From Serratia silvae (GTDB taxonomy: Bacteria; Pseudomonadota; Gammaproteobacteria; Enterobacterales; Enterobacteriaceae), in the NCBI RefSeq assembly GCF_023282985.1, contig NZ_JAGQDC010000009.1, forward strand, positions 1-64,000: a stretch of 64,000 nucleotides of DNA, given 5' to 3'. Position 1 is the stretch's first letter; each line of letters begins with the position of its first letter. The notes below the pieces were generated by a model. The model searched no databases and was not told the origin of the DNA. It was given only the letters and a program-made list of their open reading frames with translations. A program made the translations under genes and the position numbers. This document shows, piece after piece, positions 1 through 8,754 of this stretch.

Positions 1-84
1 CTTCATGGGGATGTCCTCATGTGGCTTATGAAGACATTACTAACATCGGGGTGTACTAATCAACGGGGAGCAGGTCAATCCCTA

Positions 85-573
85 TCAATTAACAGAAATA
101 GTGCCGTCTTTAACTAAGTCTCTCCATTGCATCCGGCTTATGCTTCCTGCTACTGGTTTATAGGTTTGTTGACTTCCCCGCTCTGAAACACGGAAGAAGA
201 CATCCGCACAGTCAAGGAAAAGAGTTTTCAGCTCGCGATTTCCTGCAGTTTTCAGCGTGAGTCTTGGTAGCCCTGCTCCATACTCTAAGGAACCTCTGAT
301 TTCTTTCTTACAACCAGAAATCTCCACATTGTTCGGCGTATCACCACTCGAAAATCTGATGAGTCTATCGCTACGAAGAGCGCGGAATGCCATTGAGAAC
401 TGATCAGTATTGTTGTTGTAGAAGAGAGCCATTTCGTATGGGGCATCTTTGCTCCACTCACTCTGGTTATAAGGGTTTGTATACTCATCAGGATACTTGA
501 AAGGGTCTGCCGGAGCCCATGCCAAGACTGTAGCCGGAAATACCACTAAAAGTGGCAACATACATTTCTTCAT
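85..573 (-). CDS. small secreted protein of unknown function
   Basis: A 162-residue protein that I do not recognise. Residues 1 to about 20 form a clear Sec signal peptide (basic start, hydrophobic core, Ala-Trp-Ala end) with no lipobox cysteine, so it is probably periplasmic or secreted. The mature part is polar, rich in Asn, Arg and aromatic residues, and has two cysteines (in SGCKK and LDCAD) that could form a disulfide. The start is supported by AGGAG about 8 nt upstream of the ATG. It is transcribed away from the Hachiman cassette. The coding sequence is moderately AT-rich like the rest of the island. No function can be assigned from sequence alone. Confidence 0.6.
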   Translation of the reverse strand: MKKCMLPLLVVFPATVLAWAPADPFKYPDEYTNPYNQSEWSKDAPYEMALFYNNNTDQFSMAFRALRSDRLIRFSSGDTPNNVEISGCKKEIRGSLEYGAGLPRLTLKTAGNRELKTLFLDCADVFFRVSERGSQQTYKPVAGSISRMQWRDLVKDGTISVN

Positions 574-648
574 TACTATACGCTCCTATCAATTACTAAC
601 AGCATGAATATTAACAAAAAGAGTGTTTTACGTACAATTTATTGATGC

Positions 649-704
649 CTATGAGTCACATTAACACAAACAAAATGTGACTCATAGTCCGTGGTCTGAT
701 AAGC
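649..704 (+). promoter_or_regulatory. C-box-like operator with 14-bp inverted repeat upstream of the XRE regulator
   Basis: A 14-bp inverted repeat (649-662 and 674-687, 11-nt loop) ends in GACTCATAGTC at 679-689. That is the GACT-N3-AGTC half-operator typical of controller proteins of restriction-modification systems. A CGTG spacer and a degenerate second box (694-704) follow. From memory, the segment ATGTGACT-ATAGTCCGTG closely resembles the Esp1396I controller operator. It lies directly upstream of the regulator gene, so autoregulation is inferred. Confidence 0.55.
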
Positions 705-726
705 AACAAAACATGATGCTTGTTAG

Positions 727-939
727 ATGAAAAATGAACTTCAAATCAAATTTGGCCAACGTGTTCGAGAACTGCGCAAAAAGCGTGGATGGTCACAGGA
801 AGAGTTCGCTGATAAGTGCGGGCTAGACCGCACCTATGTAAGTGGGATAGAACGAGGGGTGAGGAATCCGACATTAGTGGTCATTGGAATTTTAGCAACA
901 GGCTTTGATATTCAGGTGTATGATTTATTCAAACCCTAA
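727..939 (+). CDS. XRE-family regulator resembling restriction-modification controller (C) proteins
   Basis: A 70-residue, single-domain helix-turn-helix protein. Residues 9-62 form the XRE/Cro fold, with the WSQEEFADKCGLDRTYVSGI segment and the IERGVRNPTL signature. That signature is shared by C proteins such as C.Esp1396I and by many small phage-type repressors. The size and the C-box-like sequence upstream favour a C-protein-like autoregulator. No convincing Shine-Dalgarno precedes the ATG, which fits the leaderless transcripts often seen for C genes. No restriction or methylase gene is present. The next genes on the same strand, about 80 nt downstream, are hamA and hamB, so the likely target besides itself is the Hachiman operon. 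That target is inferred. Confidence 0.8.
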   Translation: MKNELQIKFGQRVRELRKKRGWSQEEFADKCGLDRTYVSGIERGVRNPTLVVIGILATGFDIQVYDLFKP

Positions 940-1022
940 TGATCTAACTGTATTTTTATACACTATAAAATCTAATACATAAGAGCTAAGATGGTAGCAA
1001 ATTTGCTCTTTCGAGATACTGC

Positions 1023-1931
1023 ATGTACATGGACGAAAAAAAGATTGCAACTCTCCTTTCTAATGTTAGCTCTCTGGCAAAGTATATGTATTGGTTTGAA
1101 GATACGTTACCCCATCCACAAGGGGCAAGCCATCGAGGATTGGCAATAAACTATAATGGATTACAAGAACGGAAAGAAGATTTTTTGCGGGAATTAAAAA
1201 ATACCGTATGCAATTGGGTATATAGTAAATCGAGATACCAAAAAATTTTAGAAAAAGAATTACCTAAAAGAGATAATGATATTCAGAGCGTCACATCCCA
1301 CATACAACAACTGGCATTCTCTAAATTCCGAAGTGGTGCTCCTCAAGGGCAATTTGGAGAACTAATACTGTTTAATTTATTACAATATTTTTTTAAAGCA
1401 CCACCATTATTAAGGAAAATGAGGATAACAACAAATACATCACTTGAAAGATTTGGCGCAGATGCTGTTCATTACACACTTAAAGATAATAATAATACAT
1501 TTTATTTGGGTGAATCAAAATGCTATAAATCGAAATATAAGTTCAATGAGGCATTCGAAGAATCGATTAATAGTATATTTAACACCTATCAGAAATTTTA
1601 TAAAGAATTAGAGCTATACGTTTATGATGAATTTATAGACGAAGAATTACAGGATATAGCGGAGAAATTAAAAGAAGGCTCCTTGCCCAAGGTAAATATA
1701 GAGCTAGTTTGTTGTATAGCTTATCAAGAAAACAAAGACATTTCGAGTATAAATGATGATGAGATAAAAGAAAAAATTAAATCTGTCATTCTTGAAAGAG
1801 CTAAAAGTGTAAAATGCCCAACTTTAATAAATGGAGGGATAGATAAGTTTCTGGTTACAAAAATACATTATCTAATATTTCCATTTTGGCGTTTGGATGA
1901 ATTGTTAAAGGAATTTGATAATGGAATATAA
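1023..1931 (+). CDS. hamA: Hachiman anti-phage system nuclease-fold protein HamA (DUF1837)
   Basis: A 302-residue protein whose middle matches the HamA/DUF1837 pattern. A QGQFGE stretch with E113 is followed by FGAD (D147) and then GESKCYK (E164-S-K166). Together these read as the E...D...ExK active site of a PD-(D/E)XK nuclease fold. HamA is known as the effector that pairs with the helicase HamB in Hachiman, where HamB sensing of DNA damage or phage DNA releases HamA nuclease activity. The gene is AT-rich, overlaps hamB by 11 nt, and lies just downstream of a C-protein-like regulator. The start is uncertain: ATG codons occur at 1023 and 1029 and neither has a strong ribosome site. Identity comes from the motif plus the helicase partner. 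Confidence 0.85.
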   Translation: MYMDEKKIATLLSNVSSLAKYMYWFEDTLPHPQGASHRGLAINYNGLQERKEDFLRELKNTVCNWVYSKSRYQKILEKELPKRDNDIQSVTSHIQQLAFSKFRSGAPQGQFGELILFNLLQYFFKAPPLLRKMRITTNTSLERFGADAVHYTLKDNNNTFYLGESKCYKSKYKFNEAFEESINSIFNTYQKFYKELELYVYDEFIDEELQDIAEKLKEGSLPKVNIELVCCIAYQENKDISSINDDEIKEKIKSVILERAKSVKCPTLINGGIDKFLVTKIHYLIFPFWRLDELLKEFDNGI

Positions 1932-4446
1932 TGTACTGAAAAAGTTGCTAACGATTGAACTTTTCAACATTGCCGCGAATCTTCAGTTCATAGATGAAAA
2001 GCCATCGAATATTGAATATGATGACTTAATAAAAATTGTCAGTACATCAGAAAAGCTATCTCGACAAGGAACTATAGAATCGAAAGAAAAGACTATACTT
2101 ATTATAGCATTATGCTGGGAGTATTGTGACGATAACTACAAGAGTTCGTTGCGAGAAATATTCATTTTACAATTAACAAGGATTGGTTTCTCGCCATCAA
2201 CAATTTTATTAGATAGTAATTACGCTGAGAATAAAAAATATTATGCTTTCAATAGTTATCTAAATCAGTTACAAGTTGCCATATCACAACAAGAACATAC
2301 AGTAAGCATCGGTGATGAAAATTACGTTTTATCAAATTTCCAAAGAAACGTTTGGGATGCCTCTGAGAAATATAAATATGTCGCAATATCAGCACCAACG
2401 TCTGCGGGTAAATCATTTGTTATTTATTTGAGAATCATAAAAGATATACTTTCAGGATTTTCAAGATTTGTCTATATAGTTCCTACAATAAGTTTGATTA
2501 ACCAGGTAACAAAAGATCTGTCCCTTCTATTAAAGAAAATGCAGTTGTCTCATATAAAAGTGTTGAATAATTTATACGACGACGACTTTGATAACAAAAT
2601 ATACATACTCACTCAGGAGCGGTTAATTTCGTTCTTCAATAAAGAAGATACAAATTTCACCTGTGAAATCATTATTATCGATGAAATACAAAATATTGAA
2701 AGAGTTGCTAATGATGATAGCCAAAGATCCAAGATTTTATATGATGTACTAAAAGAAATAGACAGGACAGACTCGGTAAAACAAGTAATATTAAGCGGAC
2801 CTGGGCTAAGAAACATTGGGGATTTGAGTAATAGTATATTTAAAGGTAAATGTCACGTAGTTGAAGATATTGTCCCTCCTGTTTTGAATATAACTTACTC
2901 AATAAGTTATCATGAAAAAACTGCGTATCTTAACCAATACACACCATTCTTAGATAGTCATAATAGAGTGCTGATATCTAATGATAGTATGCTGCCCCCA
3001 TCAAAAAAAGTAATGTACAACGATTACTTTCATGATTTCCTTAGCAACTTAATAATTAATATAGGTCGAAAACCTAAAAATATTATTTTTTCTCCAACTC
3101 CAGATCAAGCGAGAAAGACTGCAATAGCTCTTTTCGAGAGAGATATTAATAATTATGATGATGTGTTAATTAATAGTCTATCTGATTATATAAAAGACTT
3201 CGTTCATACAGAATATGATCTTGCTCGTACCGTAACAAAAAAAATTGCTTATCATAGCGGTAGCTTACCTTTACATATAAGATCGTCGATTGAGAATGCT
3301 TTTGTAGATGGCGTTATTGATAATGTTGTCTGTACGACAACCTTAATGCAAGGAGTTAACTTCCCTGCTTCAAATGTAATTATTAGGAACCCTAATTTAT
3401 ACATAAGACGTAAGAGTGGAATAGCACAATCAAAACTTTCTGACTATGAGTTTTCTAATTTAAGAGGTCGTGCTGGAAGGTTATTAAAAGAGTTTATTGG
3501 AAGAACGATCGTTCTTGATGAACCCACCTTCCTAAGTGAAGAAAATGATAATAACTTCAAGAACACGATTAAAACATTTGAGAAAGAAATAACTGTAGGT
3601 TACGGAAGTTCATATCGAGCTTCTCAGACCGAAATTGAAAGAATATTAATGACAAATAATATTTTAATAGATGGAGAATATAAGCACTTATTGACATACA
3701 TCAGAAATACTCTTTATAAAAATGGTATGAGTGGAATAAAAATGCTGCGAGAAGTAGGTATAAATATTTCTTCGGAAGTGGCAACGCACGCCTTACACTA
3801 TATATCTAAATTGCAATCGCCTAGACATTATATACTAAATAATAGGTATTGGGATCCATTTGATCTCGAGCTTTTATTCATCGAGAAGAATAAAGATAAA
3901 TTTCTAACTCTCCCATCAACCATATGGAGTAAAAACCTTACATCACAATTACAAAGTGCAATATTGAAAATGGCAAAAATATTCCCATATTATTTTAAAA
4001 AATATATTTCAAAAGAAATAAATGAGATATTCATCTACTCTGTTTGTATAAACGCAACTAAGTGGTGTAGAGAAATCCCGCTAAAAGATATATTAGAAGA
4101 ACGTGACTTTTCTAATTCTAAAGATGTAAGCAAATCAATAGATGATGCAATTAAAATAATAACAAGAACAGTTAGTTATGGTTTACCTATGTTTTTGAAA
4201 CCATTAGCAGATCTTGGAGATAAAGAAAATAATATTTTGAGTCATATTGAAAATGGAACTTATACAGTTGTATCCAAAAACCTGACAAACCAAGGGATAC
4301 CGAGAGATACAGCTATTTATCTTAATACTCAGTACATTAAAAATAGTCCTGAATTCTCAATGAACCAAGTTATCAAAAAAGTTCAGAATGATGTACATCA
4401 TAATAATTATTGGATATTAAAACAAATTGAACACTTGGGTAATTAG
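1921..4446 (+). CDS. hamB: Hachiman anti-phage system superfamily 2 helicase HamB
   Basis: An 841-residue DExH/D-type helicase. Visible motifs are Walker A (APTSAGKS, about 158-165), motif II as DEIQ (254-257), a TTTLMQGVNFPA segment, and motif VI RGRAGRL (about 515-521). This arrangement is Ski2/Brr2-like, as in HamB. About 320 residues follow the helicase core without a recognised fold. The start is the ATG at 1921, because AAAGGA lies 8 nt upstream; an in-frame TTG at 1915 is less likely. The reading frame overlaps the end of hamA, indicating translational coupling. In Hachiman this protein surveys DNA and holds HamA inactive until triggered. The gene is followed by a strong hairpin. Confidence 0.88.
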   Translation: MEYNVLKKLLTIELFNIAANLQFIDEKPSNIEYDDLIKIVSTSEKLSRQGTIESKEKTILIIALCWEYCDDNYKSSLREIFILQLTRIGFSPSTILLDSNYAENKKYYAFNSYLNQLQVAISQQEHTVSIGDENYVLSNFQRNVWDASEKYKYVAISAPTSAGKSFVIYLRIIKDILSGFSRFVYIVPTISLINQVTKDLSLLLKKMQLSHIKVLNNLYDDDFDNKIYILTQERLISFFNKEDTNFTCEIIIIDEIQNIERVANDDSQRSKILYDVLKEIDRTDSVKQVILSGPGLRNIGDLSNSIFKGKCHVVEDIVPPVLNITYSISYHEKTAYLNQYTPFLDSHNRVLISNDSMLPPSKKVMYNDYFHDFLSNLIINIGRKPKNIIFSPTPDQARKTAIALFERDINNYDDVLINSLSDYIKDFVHTEYDLARTVTKKIAYHSGSLPLHIRSSIENAFVDGVIDNVVCTTTLMQGVNFPASNVIIRNPNLYIRRKSGIAQSKLSDYEFSNLRGRAGRLLKEFIGRTIVLDEPTFLSEENDNNFKNTIKTFEKEITVGYGSSYRASQTEIERILMTNNILIDGEYKHLLTYIRNTLYKNGMSGIKMLREVGINISSEVATHALHYISKLQSPRHYILNNRYWDPFDLELLFIEKNKDKFLTLPSTIWSKNLTSQLQSAILKMAKIFPYYFKKYISKEINEIFIYSVCINATKWCREIPLKDILEERDFSNSKDVSKSIDDAIKIITRTVSYGLPMFLKPLADLGDKENNILSHIENGTYTVVSKNLTNQGIPRDTAIYLNTQYIKNSPEFSMNQVIKKVQNDVHHNNYWILKQIEHLGN

Positions 4447-4460
4447 TAATGTAATTTGTA

Positions 4461-4495
4461 TAGTAAGCCATTCCTCAAATTGGAATGGCTTACTA
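4461..4495. terminator. 15-bp perfect hairpin after hamB
   Basis: Perfect 15-bp stem with a 7-nt loop, starting 15 nt after the hamB stop and lying between the convergent hamB and PIN genes. It probably terminates both transcripts. No long T-run follows on either strand. Confidence 0.7.
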
Positions 4496-4535
4496 GTACA
4501 TTGATTTGGATATCATATCAACGAGAGAATGTACA

Positions 4536-5501
4536 TCAACCTTCAATATACTTACTTACCTTATCGATAAGCTCTTGGTTGAAACCGCTGGGTACTTTTG
4601 CTAGCAGTTTTTCAGCAAACTCGCGCATGTCTTTATCAGATGCAATCCAACGCACTTGATTGTTATTAGTATAGGAAGTTAAAATATTTTCAATTTGTGT
4701 TGTAGAAAACTCGTTGATCGTATTCAACTTTGCGACCGCAGCATGGCTAGAAGTAAAACTTCCAGACTCAGAAAGTTCATCAATAAGGATGTTAGTTTCA
4801 AGTTCAGCGAGCTTATTTGCTTGTGGAAAATGCTTTGATGTAAACTCTGATAGTCGGGAATAGATTATCACATCTGACTCTTTACGGCTTTGCCATTCAT
4901 GTCGTAAGAATTCATTGATTCCATCTTCAATATAATCGCTCTTATAATCTTTATCCTGAGAAATTAAGTAAAGTGTTTCACCTTTTGGAAGGCCCTCAAG
5001 TAAACAGATCCAGTTTACAGCATCGCCATAAGATTTATTTTTACCTGGGGGATTGCCGAGGTCGAATCGCTGGATACCTTTAGCTATACGCTCGGGAGTT
5101 GCTTCTATTACCACTGAATTTTCCAAAATCTTTTTTATAACTAGATCTGCGGGGAGTTTCTCTTCAATAAATTCTTTCTTGATACTATCTAGTATCTCAC
5201 TTCTCAACCTATTAAACTCTTTATATACCTGTTTTAACTCTTCTGTTTTATCGTGCTTTTTTATAATATTAGGAATATTAAGTTTATTTCCCTCCGTAAT
5301 TGTTTGAACATGTTCTGCTACAACCTTACTCCTATTTCTCCAAAACTCATCCTTTATTAATTTTGGCATCCATATTTTCACTTTTCCATATTGATGTAAT
5401 GCAAATATTTTTTCTAGTTCCTCCAAATCATCTTTATGGAATCTATAAAAATTCAGAAGCATGTTCGTATCGATAAAAACATTCAGTGTTTGATCTGCCA
5501 T
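4536..5501 (-). CDS. PIN-domain protein (DUF4935-like predicted ribonuclease)
   Basis: A 321-residue protein with a PIN nuclease fold in its N-terminal two thirds. Visible acidic residues are D11 (VFIDTNMLLNFYR), E52 after MPKLIKDE, D160 (SYGDAVNW) and D183/D185 (ISQDKDYKSD), the order expected for PIN metal ligands. PIN domains cleave single-stranded RNA. Long, free-standing PIN proteins of this type occur in defence islands and prophages, often without an obvious antitoxin. The C-terminal 110 residues are helical with no recognised motif. It is convergent with hamB and lies 264 nt downstream of the zinc-site gene on the same strand. No small antitoxin-like gene is adjacent. The biological target is unknown. 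Confidence 0.7.
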   Translation of the reverse strand: MADQTLNVFIDTNMLLNFYRFHKDDLEELEKIFALHQYGKVKIWMPKLIKDEFWRNRSKVVAEHVQTITEGNKLNIPNIIKKHDKTEELKQVYKEFNRLRSEILDSIKKEFIEEKLPADLVIKKILENSVVIEATPERIAKGIQRFDLGNPPGKNKSYGDAVNWICLLEGLPKGETLYLISQDKDYKSDYIEDGINEFLRHEWQSRKESDVIIYSRLSEFTSKHFPQANKLAELETNILIDELSESGSFTSSHAAVAKLNTINEFSTTQIENILTSYTNNNQVRWIASDKDMREFAEKLLAKVPSGFNQELIDKVSKYIEG

Positions 5502-5765
5502 TATCTTCTCTCCGTAATATTAAAAATAGCCTTATTCTTAACCCATTTATAATTGATATGAAATTACAAATATAAGATATATTGTTATACCCTTAGAATT
5601 TACTCTACTATCTCAAGCAACACGATTTTTCACGCAAAATACCTAATGGATATAAAGTATAGAAATAAATTATGCTGGGAACAAATTTTTTACTTTTTTT
5701 AAAGAAAACTTATAATGCACAATTCCGAGTATATTCCAATAATATTATTTTCAATTTCTTAAAAA

Positions 5766-6683
5766 TCAATGTTCAAAAAGGTATTTGTATTTTTCTGGTA
5801 GAAGTGAGAACTCGCCCCATCCTACGTTACTCAAACATAAACCAAGGCCATTTCTTTCAACCTTGCCATACATCAGAATAATTCTCCCTCGGCAATTATC
5901 ATCAATCCCATGATCTTTTGAGTCTTTATTATTTTGTTTAAAATAAAAATCCAAAAAATCCCCTGATCTGTTCCAAAAAATCTTAGTCATTCTGATTGAA
6001 TGATCCCATGGACCACTAACACTACTTTGCACTTTTCCAAAATATAACTTAGGAATATCGCATATGTCATTAACTCTATTAACATCTACAAGTATACTGT
6101 CCAATCTTCTAGCATTCGTATCTCCTGGAAAAACAAAATACTTATAATAGTTATCATCAAAATTTCTGCACAATCCTGATACAGTTGTAATTTTACTTGG
6201 TAATTTAAATGATTCCCCCGTATGCCTGCTTATTGGTACATCACTAACTTCACCATTTATATCTTCAATAAATGAATGATCGAAATTCCCTTTTTTAACA
6301 TCCTTTATTTCTGGCCGTTCAACTATAAATGCACTGATAATGGCCAATTGCTCATCCGCAATAGCCTTTTTGGCTTCCTCCTCTGTTTCAAATCTTCTGC
6401 CACCACCTTTGTTTACTCTTAAATTGCACCCTATATGTCTATAAGACGGCAGATGTACAAAACTAGCATTTCTGCCGTTTGTCATTTTTTCTTTATTCTT
6501 GGGTCTTCTAGATATTGGTGTGTGACATTCAGGACAAAAAATAAATCCATCCATTTCTAAGGTAAATTCATGTGGGAGCACTCTCCTTCCTTGAGATTTC
6601 AACACCTGAACAGAATCAGATTCACGATCCCAAGCTCTATGAAAATAAGCAAATTTAATTCTAAATGTCCCTAAGTCTTCCAT
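5766..6683 (-). CDS. hypothetical protein with N-terminal zinc-site motif
   Basis: Not recognised. The reading frame extends to 6701, but GGAGAG sits 10 nt before the ATG at 6683, so I chose that start (305 residues). Near the N-terminus (counting from the longer frame) CPEC (56-59) is followed by H83 and C92 in a VHLP...GCNLR context, suggesting a zinc-binding module. The spacing loosely recalls the N-terminal module of CoiA-like proteins, but this is only a resemblance. The remaining 200 residues mix beta and charged segments, with no catalytic motif I can name. The gene is strongly AT-rich, on the same strand as the PIN gene and inside the Hachiman island, so a role in phage defence is possible but unproven. 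Confidence 0.55.
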   Translation of the reverse strand: MEDLGTFRIKFAYFHRAWDRESDSVQVLKSQGRRVLPHEFTLEMDGFIFCPECHTPISRRPKNKEKMTNGRNASFVHLPSYRHIGCNLRVNKGGGRRFETEEEAKKAIADEQLAIISAFIVERPEIKDVKKGNFDHSFIEDINGEVSDVPISRHTGESFKLPSKITTVSGLCRNFDDNYYKYFVFPGDTNARRLDSILVDVNRVNDICDIPKLYFGKVQSSVSGPWDHSIRMTKIFWNRSGDFLDFYFKQNNKDSKDHGIDDNCRGRIILMYGKVERNGLGLCLSNVGWGEFSLLPEKYKYLFEH

Positions 6684-6701
6684 TATTGGTAATCTCTCCA
6701 T

Positions 6702-7070
6702 AACTTTATGCTACAAATAGATCTACCAACACCACACTATAAAGTCAATATTGTATGCTCAACTTTGCAATCTGAACACTTAAATTAATTTTCACGTTAA
6801 TAGTTGATAAAAAAATAATAAGCTATTGATAATAAATAAGATGCATTTTATTTTACATATGAAACAACATTGTGATGTTGTTAGTGCTTAAAACAGCACT
6901 CGCTCTTAATTTGATTGGGAATGTGATTTGGCGCGCATTATGCCATAACGCAACACAGAGATCGTGGGAAGTTTTGGTGAAGATTTGCTCGGCGCTCGGG
7001 GTGTGGAGATATTCGCCAGCTAAATATCTCCTGCAGAACGCATTAACAGATAACTAAACCAGTCACTTTT
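6702..7070. other. 369-nt intergenic boundary of the AT-rich island
   Basis: The left two thirds is AT-rich like the island. From about 6925 the composition shifts to that of the cyn region. A perfect 9-bp hairpin lies at 7005-7031 (loop cgccagcta). A 61-codon open frame (6872-7057, plus strand) shows no family resemblance and no good ribosome site, and I do not call it. No tRNA, integrase or clear att repeat is visible. The likely island edge is inferred only from composition. Confidence 0.4.
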
Positions 7071-7958
7071 TTAGCCCATTTCCTTGACCTGATCTTGCAA
7101 CATCGCAATCAACGCCCGTGAAGCGGCGCTGCGATATCCCTCTTTGCGTTGCAGCACCACTGCGTGGCGCTCGGGCATGGGAACCGACAGCTTGATAGGC
7201 AGCAGCAGCGGGTTACTCCGTGCGATGGCCTGCGGCAGAATGGTCGCGAGCTGGCCGTGACGCACAATCTCGACGATGGCGCTAATCGCATTCGCCTCCA
7301 TGGCTACCTGAGGATGGATGGAGTGCTGCTGGCAATATTCATCTACATAATGACGCGTGGCGAAGTCGCCGTTGAGTAGCACCAATGATACCTGTTGCAC
7401 CTCCGCTACACTCAAGGCAGCGCGGCGCTTGGCAAGCTGATGTCCCTTCCCCACCATCAGTTGCAGCCGCTCCGTGAACAGCCTGGTAGCGGTTACATCC
7501 GTAGAATGAACCGGCTCGAAGGCAATCCCCAGATCCAATTGGTCATCGCACAATAACGCCTCCATCTTATCCTGCGTCATCTCACGGATGTTCAGGGTAA
7601 TCCCTGGGTAGCGCCTGAAAAAGTCGTCGACCAACGGGCCAATCAGGTAAGAGGTAAAGGTCGGCGTCATGGCCAAGCGCAGGTTGCCGCGTTCCAACGT
7701 CGCAACATCCTGAATGGCCCGCTTGCCAGCCTCCAGATCCTGTAACGCCAGCCGGGCATAGCGCATCCACGCCTGACCCGCATCGGTGAGTTGCACCCTA
7801 CGCCCGGAACGGTCGAACAGCTCTACCTGTAACGTCTCTTCCAACTGTTTGATCTGCTGTGACAAGGTCGGCTGAGAAACATGCAGCACCTCCGCCGCCC
7901 GGGTGAAGTTCCCCTGCTCCGCCACCGCCAGAAAGTAACGTATGTGCCGCAGTAACAT
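7071..7958 (-). CDS. cynR: LysR-type transcriptional activator of the cyn operon, CynR
   Basis: A 295-residue LysR-family regulator. The N-terminal winged HTH (residues 1-60, RHIRYFLAVAEQGNFTRAAE with SQPTLSQQIKQLEE) and the effector domain (about 90-290, TPTFTSYLIGPLV, DLGIAFEPVHS) closely follow E. coli CynR along its length. CynR responds to cyanate and activates cynTS while repressing itself. The gene is divergent from cynT across a 118-nt intergenic region that must hold both promoters, the usual LysR arrangement. It is intact and of normal length. Its stop codon faces the AT-rich island, so cynR is the first backbone-like gene to the right of the island. Confidence 0.93.
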   Translation of the reverse strand: MLLRHIRYFLAVAEQGNFTRAAEVLHVSQPTLSQQIKQLEETLQVELFDRSGRRVQLTDAGQAWMRYARLALQDLEAGKRAIQDVATLERGNLRLAMTPTFTSYLIGPLVDDFFRRYPGITLNIREMTQDKMEALLCDDQLDLGIAFEPVHSTDVTATRLFTERLQLMVGKGHQLAKRRAALSVAEVQQVSLVLLNGDFATRHYVDEYCQQHSIHPQVAMEANAISAIVEIVRHGQLATILPQAIARSNPLLLPIKLSVPMPERHAVVLQRKEGYRSAASRALIAMLQDQVKEMG

Positions 7959-8076
7959 AACGCCTCAACTATTAGTTATCCCTATCGTGACAATTATAAA
8001 TGAGTCTTGGAACCTATAGCTAGAAAAGTCCATTCTTGCCTCCATTGAAAGCGAGCCACACATTGATGGAGTCACC
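7959..8076. promoter_or_regulatory. cynR-cynT divergent promoter region
   Basis: 118-nt divergent spacer. It contains an 11-nt palindrome AACTATTAGTT (7967-7977) next to the cynR start and a partial dyad near 8020-8030. LysR activators bind such T-N11-A-like dyads, so a CynR operator here is likely. The exact site is inferred. Confidence 0.4.
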
Positions 8077-8730
8077 ATGCAAGAGGTTATTGACGGTTTT
8101 CTGAAGTTCCAGCGCGAGGCTTTTGTTGAGCGTACAGAGCTGTTCAAACGTCTGGCCACCAGCCAGAACCCACGCACCCTATTTATCTCATGTTCCGACA
8201 GCCGATTGGTGCCGGAGCTGATCACCCAACGCGAACCAGGCGACCTGTTCGTCATCCGCAACGCGGGCAATATTGTCCCTTCTTTCGGGCCTGAACCTGG
8301 TGGCGTTTCGGCTTCGGTGGAATATGCCGTTGCCGCGCTGGGGGTAGAGGATATCGTGATTTGCGGCCACTCCGATTGCGGCGCTATGACCGCCATCGCC
8401 ACCTGCAAATGCCTGGATCATATGCCCACCGTGGCCAACTGGCTGCGCTATGCCGATGCCGCCAAGGCAGTCAATCAGGCCAATGAACACGCCAGCGAGC
8501 ACGATCGCATTAACTCGATGGTGCGTGAAAACGTCATCGCCCAACTCACCAACCTGAAAACTCATCCTTCGGTCGCGCTGGCGCTCGATCGAGGCAATCT
8601 GCGGCTGCATGGCTGGATCTACGATATCGCTACCGGCTGTATTGATGCATTAGATGGCAATACCCGCCGTTTCGTGCCGCTGGCGAGCAACCCGAGCGTC
8701 ACCGCCAGCCCAGCTATGCAACGTTTCTAA
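8077..8730 (+). CDS. cynT: beta-class carbonic anhydrase CynT
   Basis: A 217-residue beta-carbonic anhydrase. It interconverts CO2 and bicarbonate, and in the cyn pathway it keeps bicarbonate available for cyanase by preventing loss of CO2. The zinc site is visible as CSDSR (Cys and the Asp-Arg dyad near residue 39) and HSDCGA (His and Cys near 98-101), along with [11 protein letters not shown]. It closely follows E. coli CynT across the full length. It is first in the operon and ends 24 nt before cynS. Expression is expected to be CynR-dependent and cyanate-induced. No odd features. Confidence 0.95.
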   Translation: MQEVIDGFLKFQREAFVERTELFKRLATSQNPRTLFISCSDSRLVPELITQREPGDLFVIRNAGNIVPSFGPEPGGVSASVEYAVAALGVEDIVICGHSDCGAMTAIATCKCLDHMPTVANWLRYADAAKAVNQANEHASEHDRINSMVRENVIAQLTNLKTHPSVALALDRGNLRLHGWIYDIATGCIDALDGNTRRFVPLASNPSVTASPAMQRF

Positions 8731-8754
8731 TCTACCAAACCTATTGGAGTCAAC

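Noticed and set aside
727..4446. Restriction-modification system suggested by the C-protein-like gene
   Set aside because: No methyltransferase motifs are encoded nearby; the following genes are hamA and hamB.
4456..4659. 67-codon frame after hamB
   Set aside because: It runs through the terminator hairpin and then antisense to the PIN gene.
6872..7057. 61-codon open frame at the island edge
   Set aside because: No ribosome site, no family resemblance, and it spans the composition change; likely chance.
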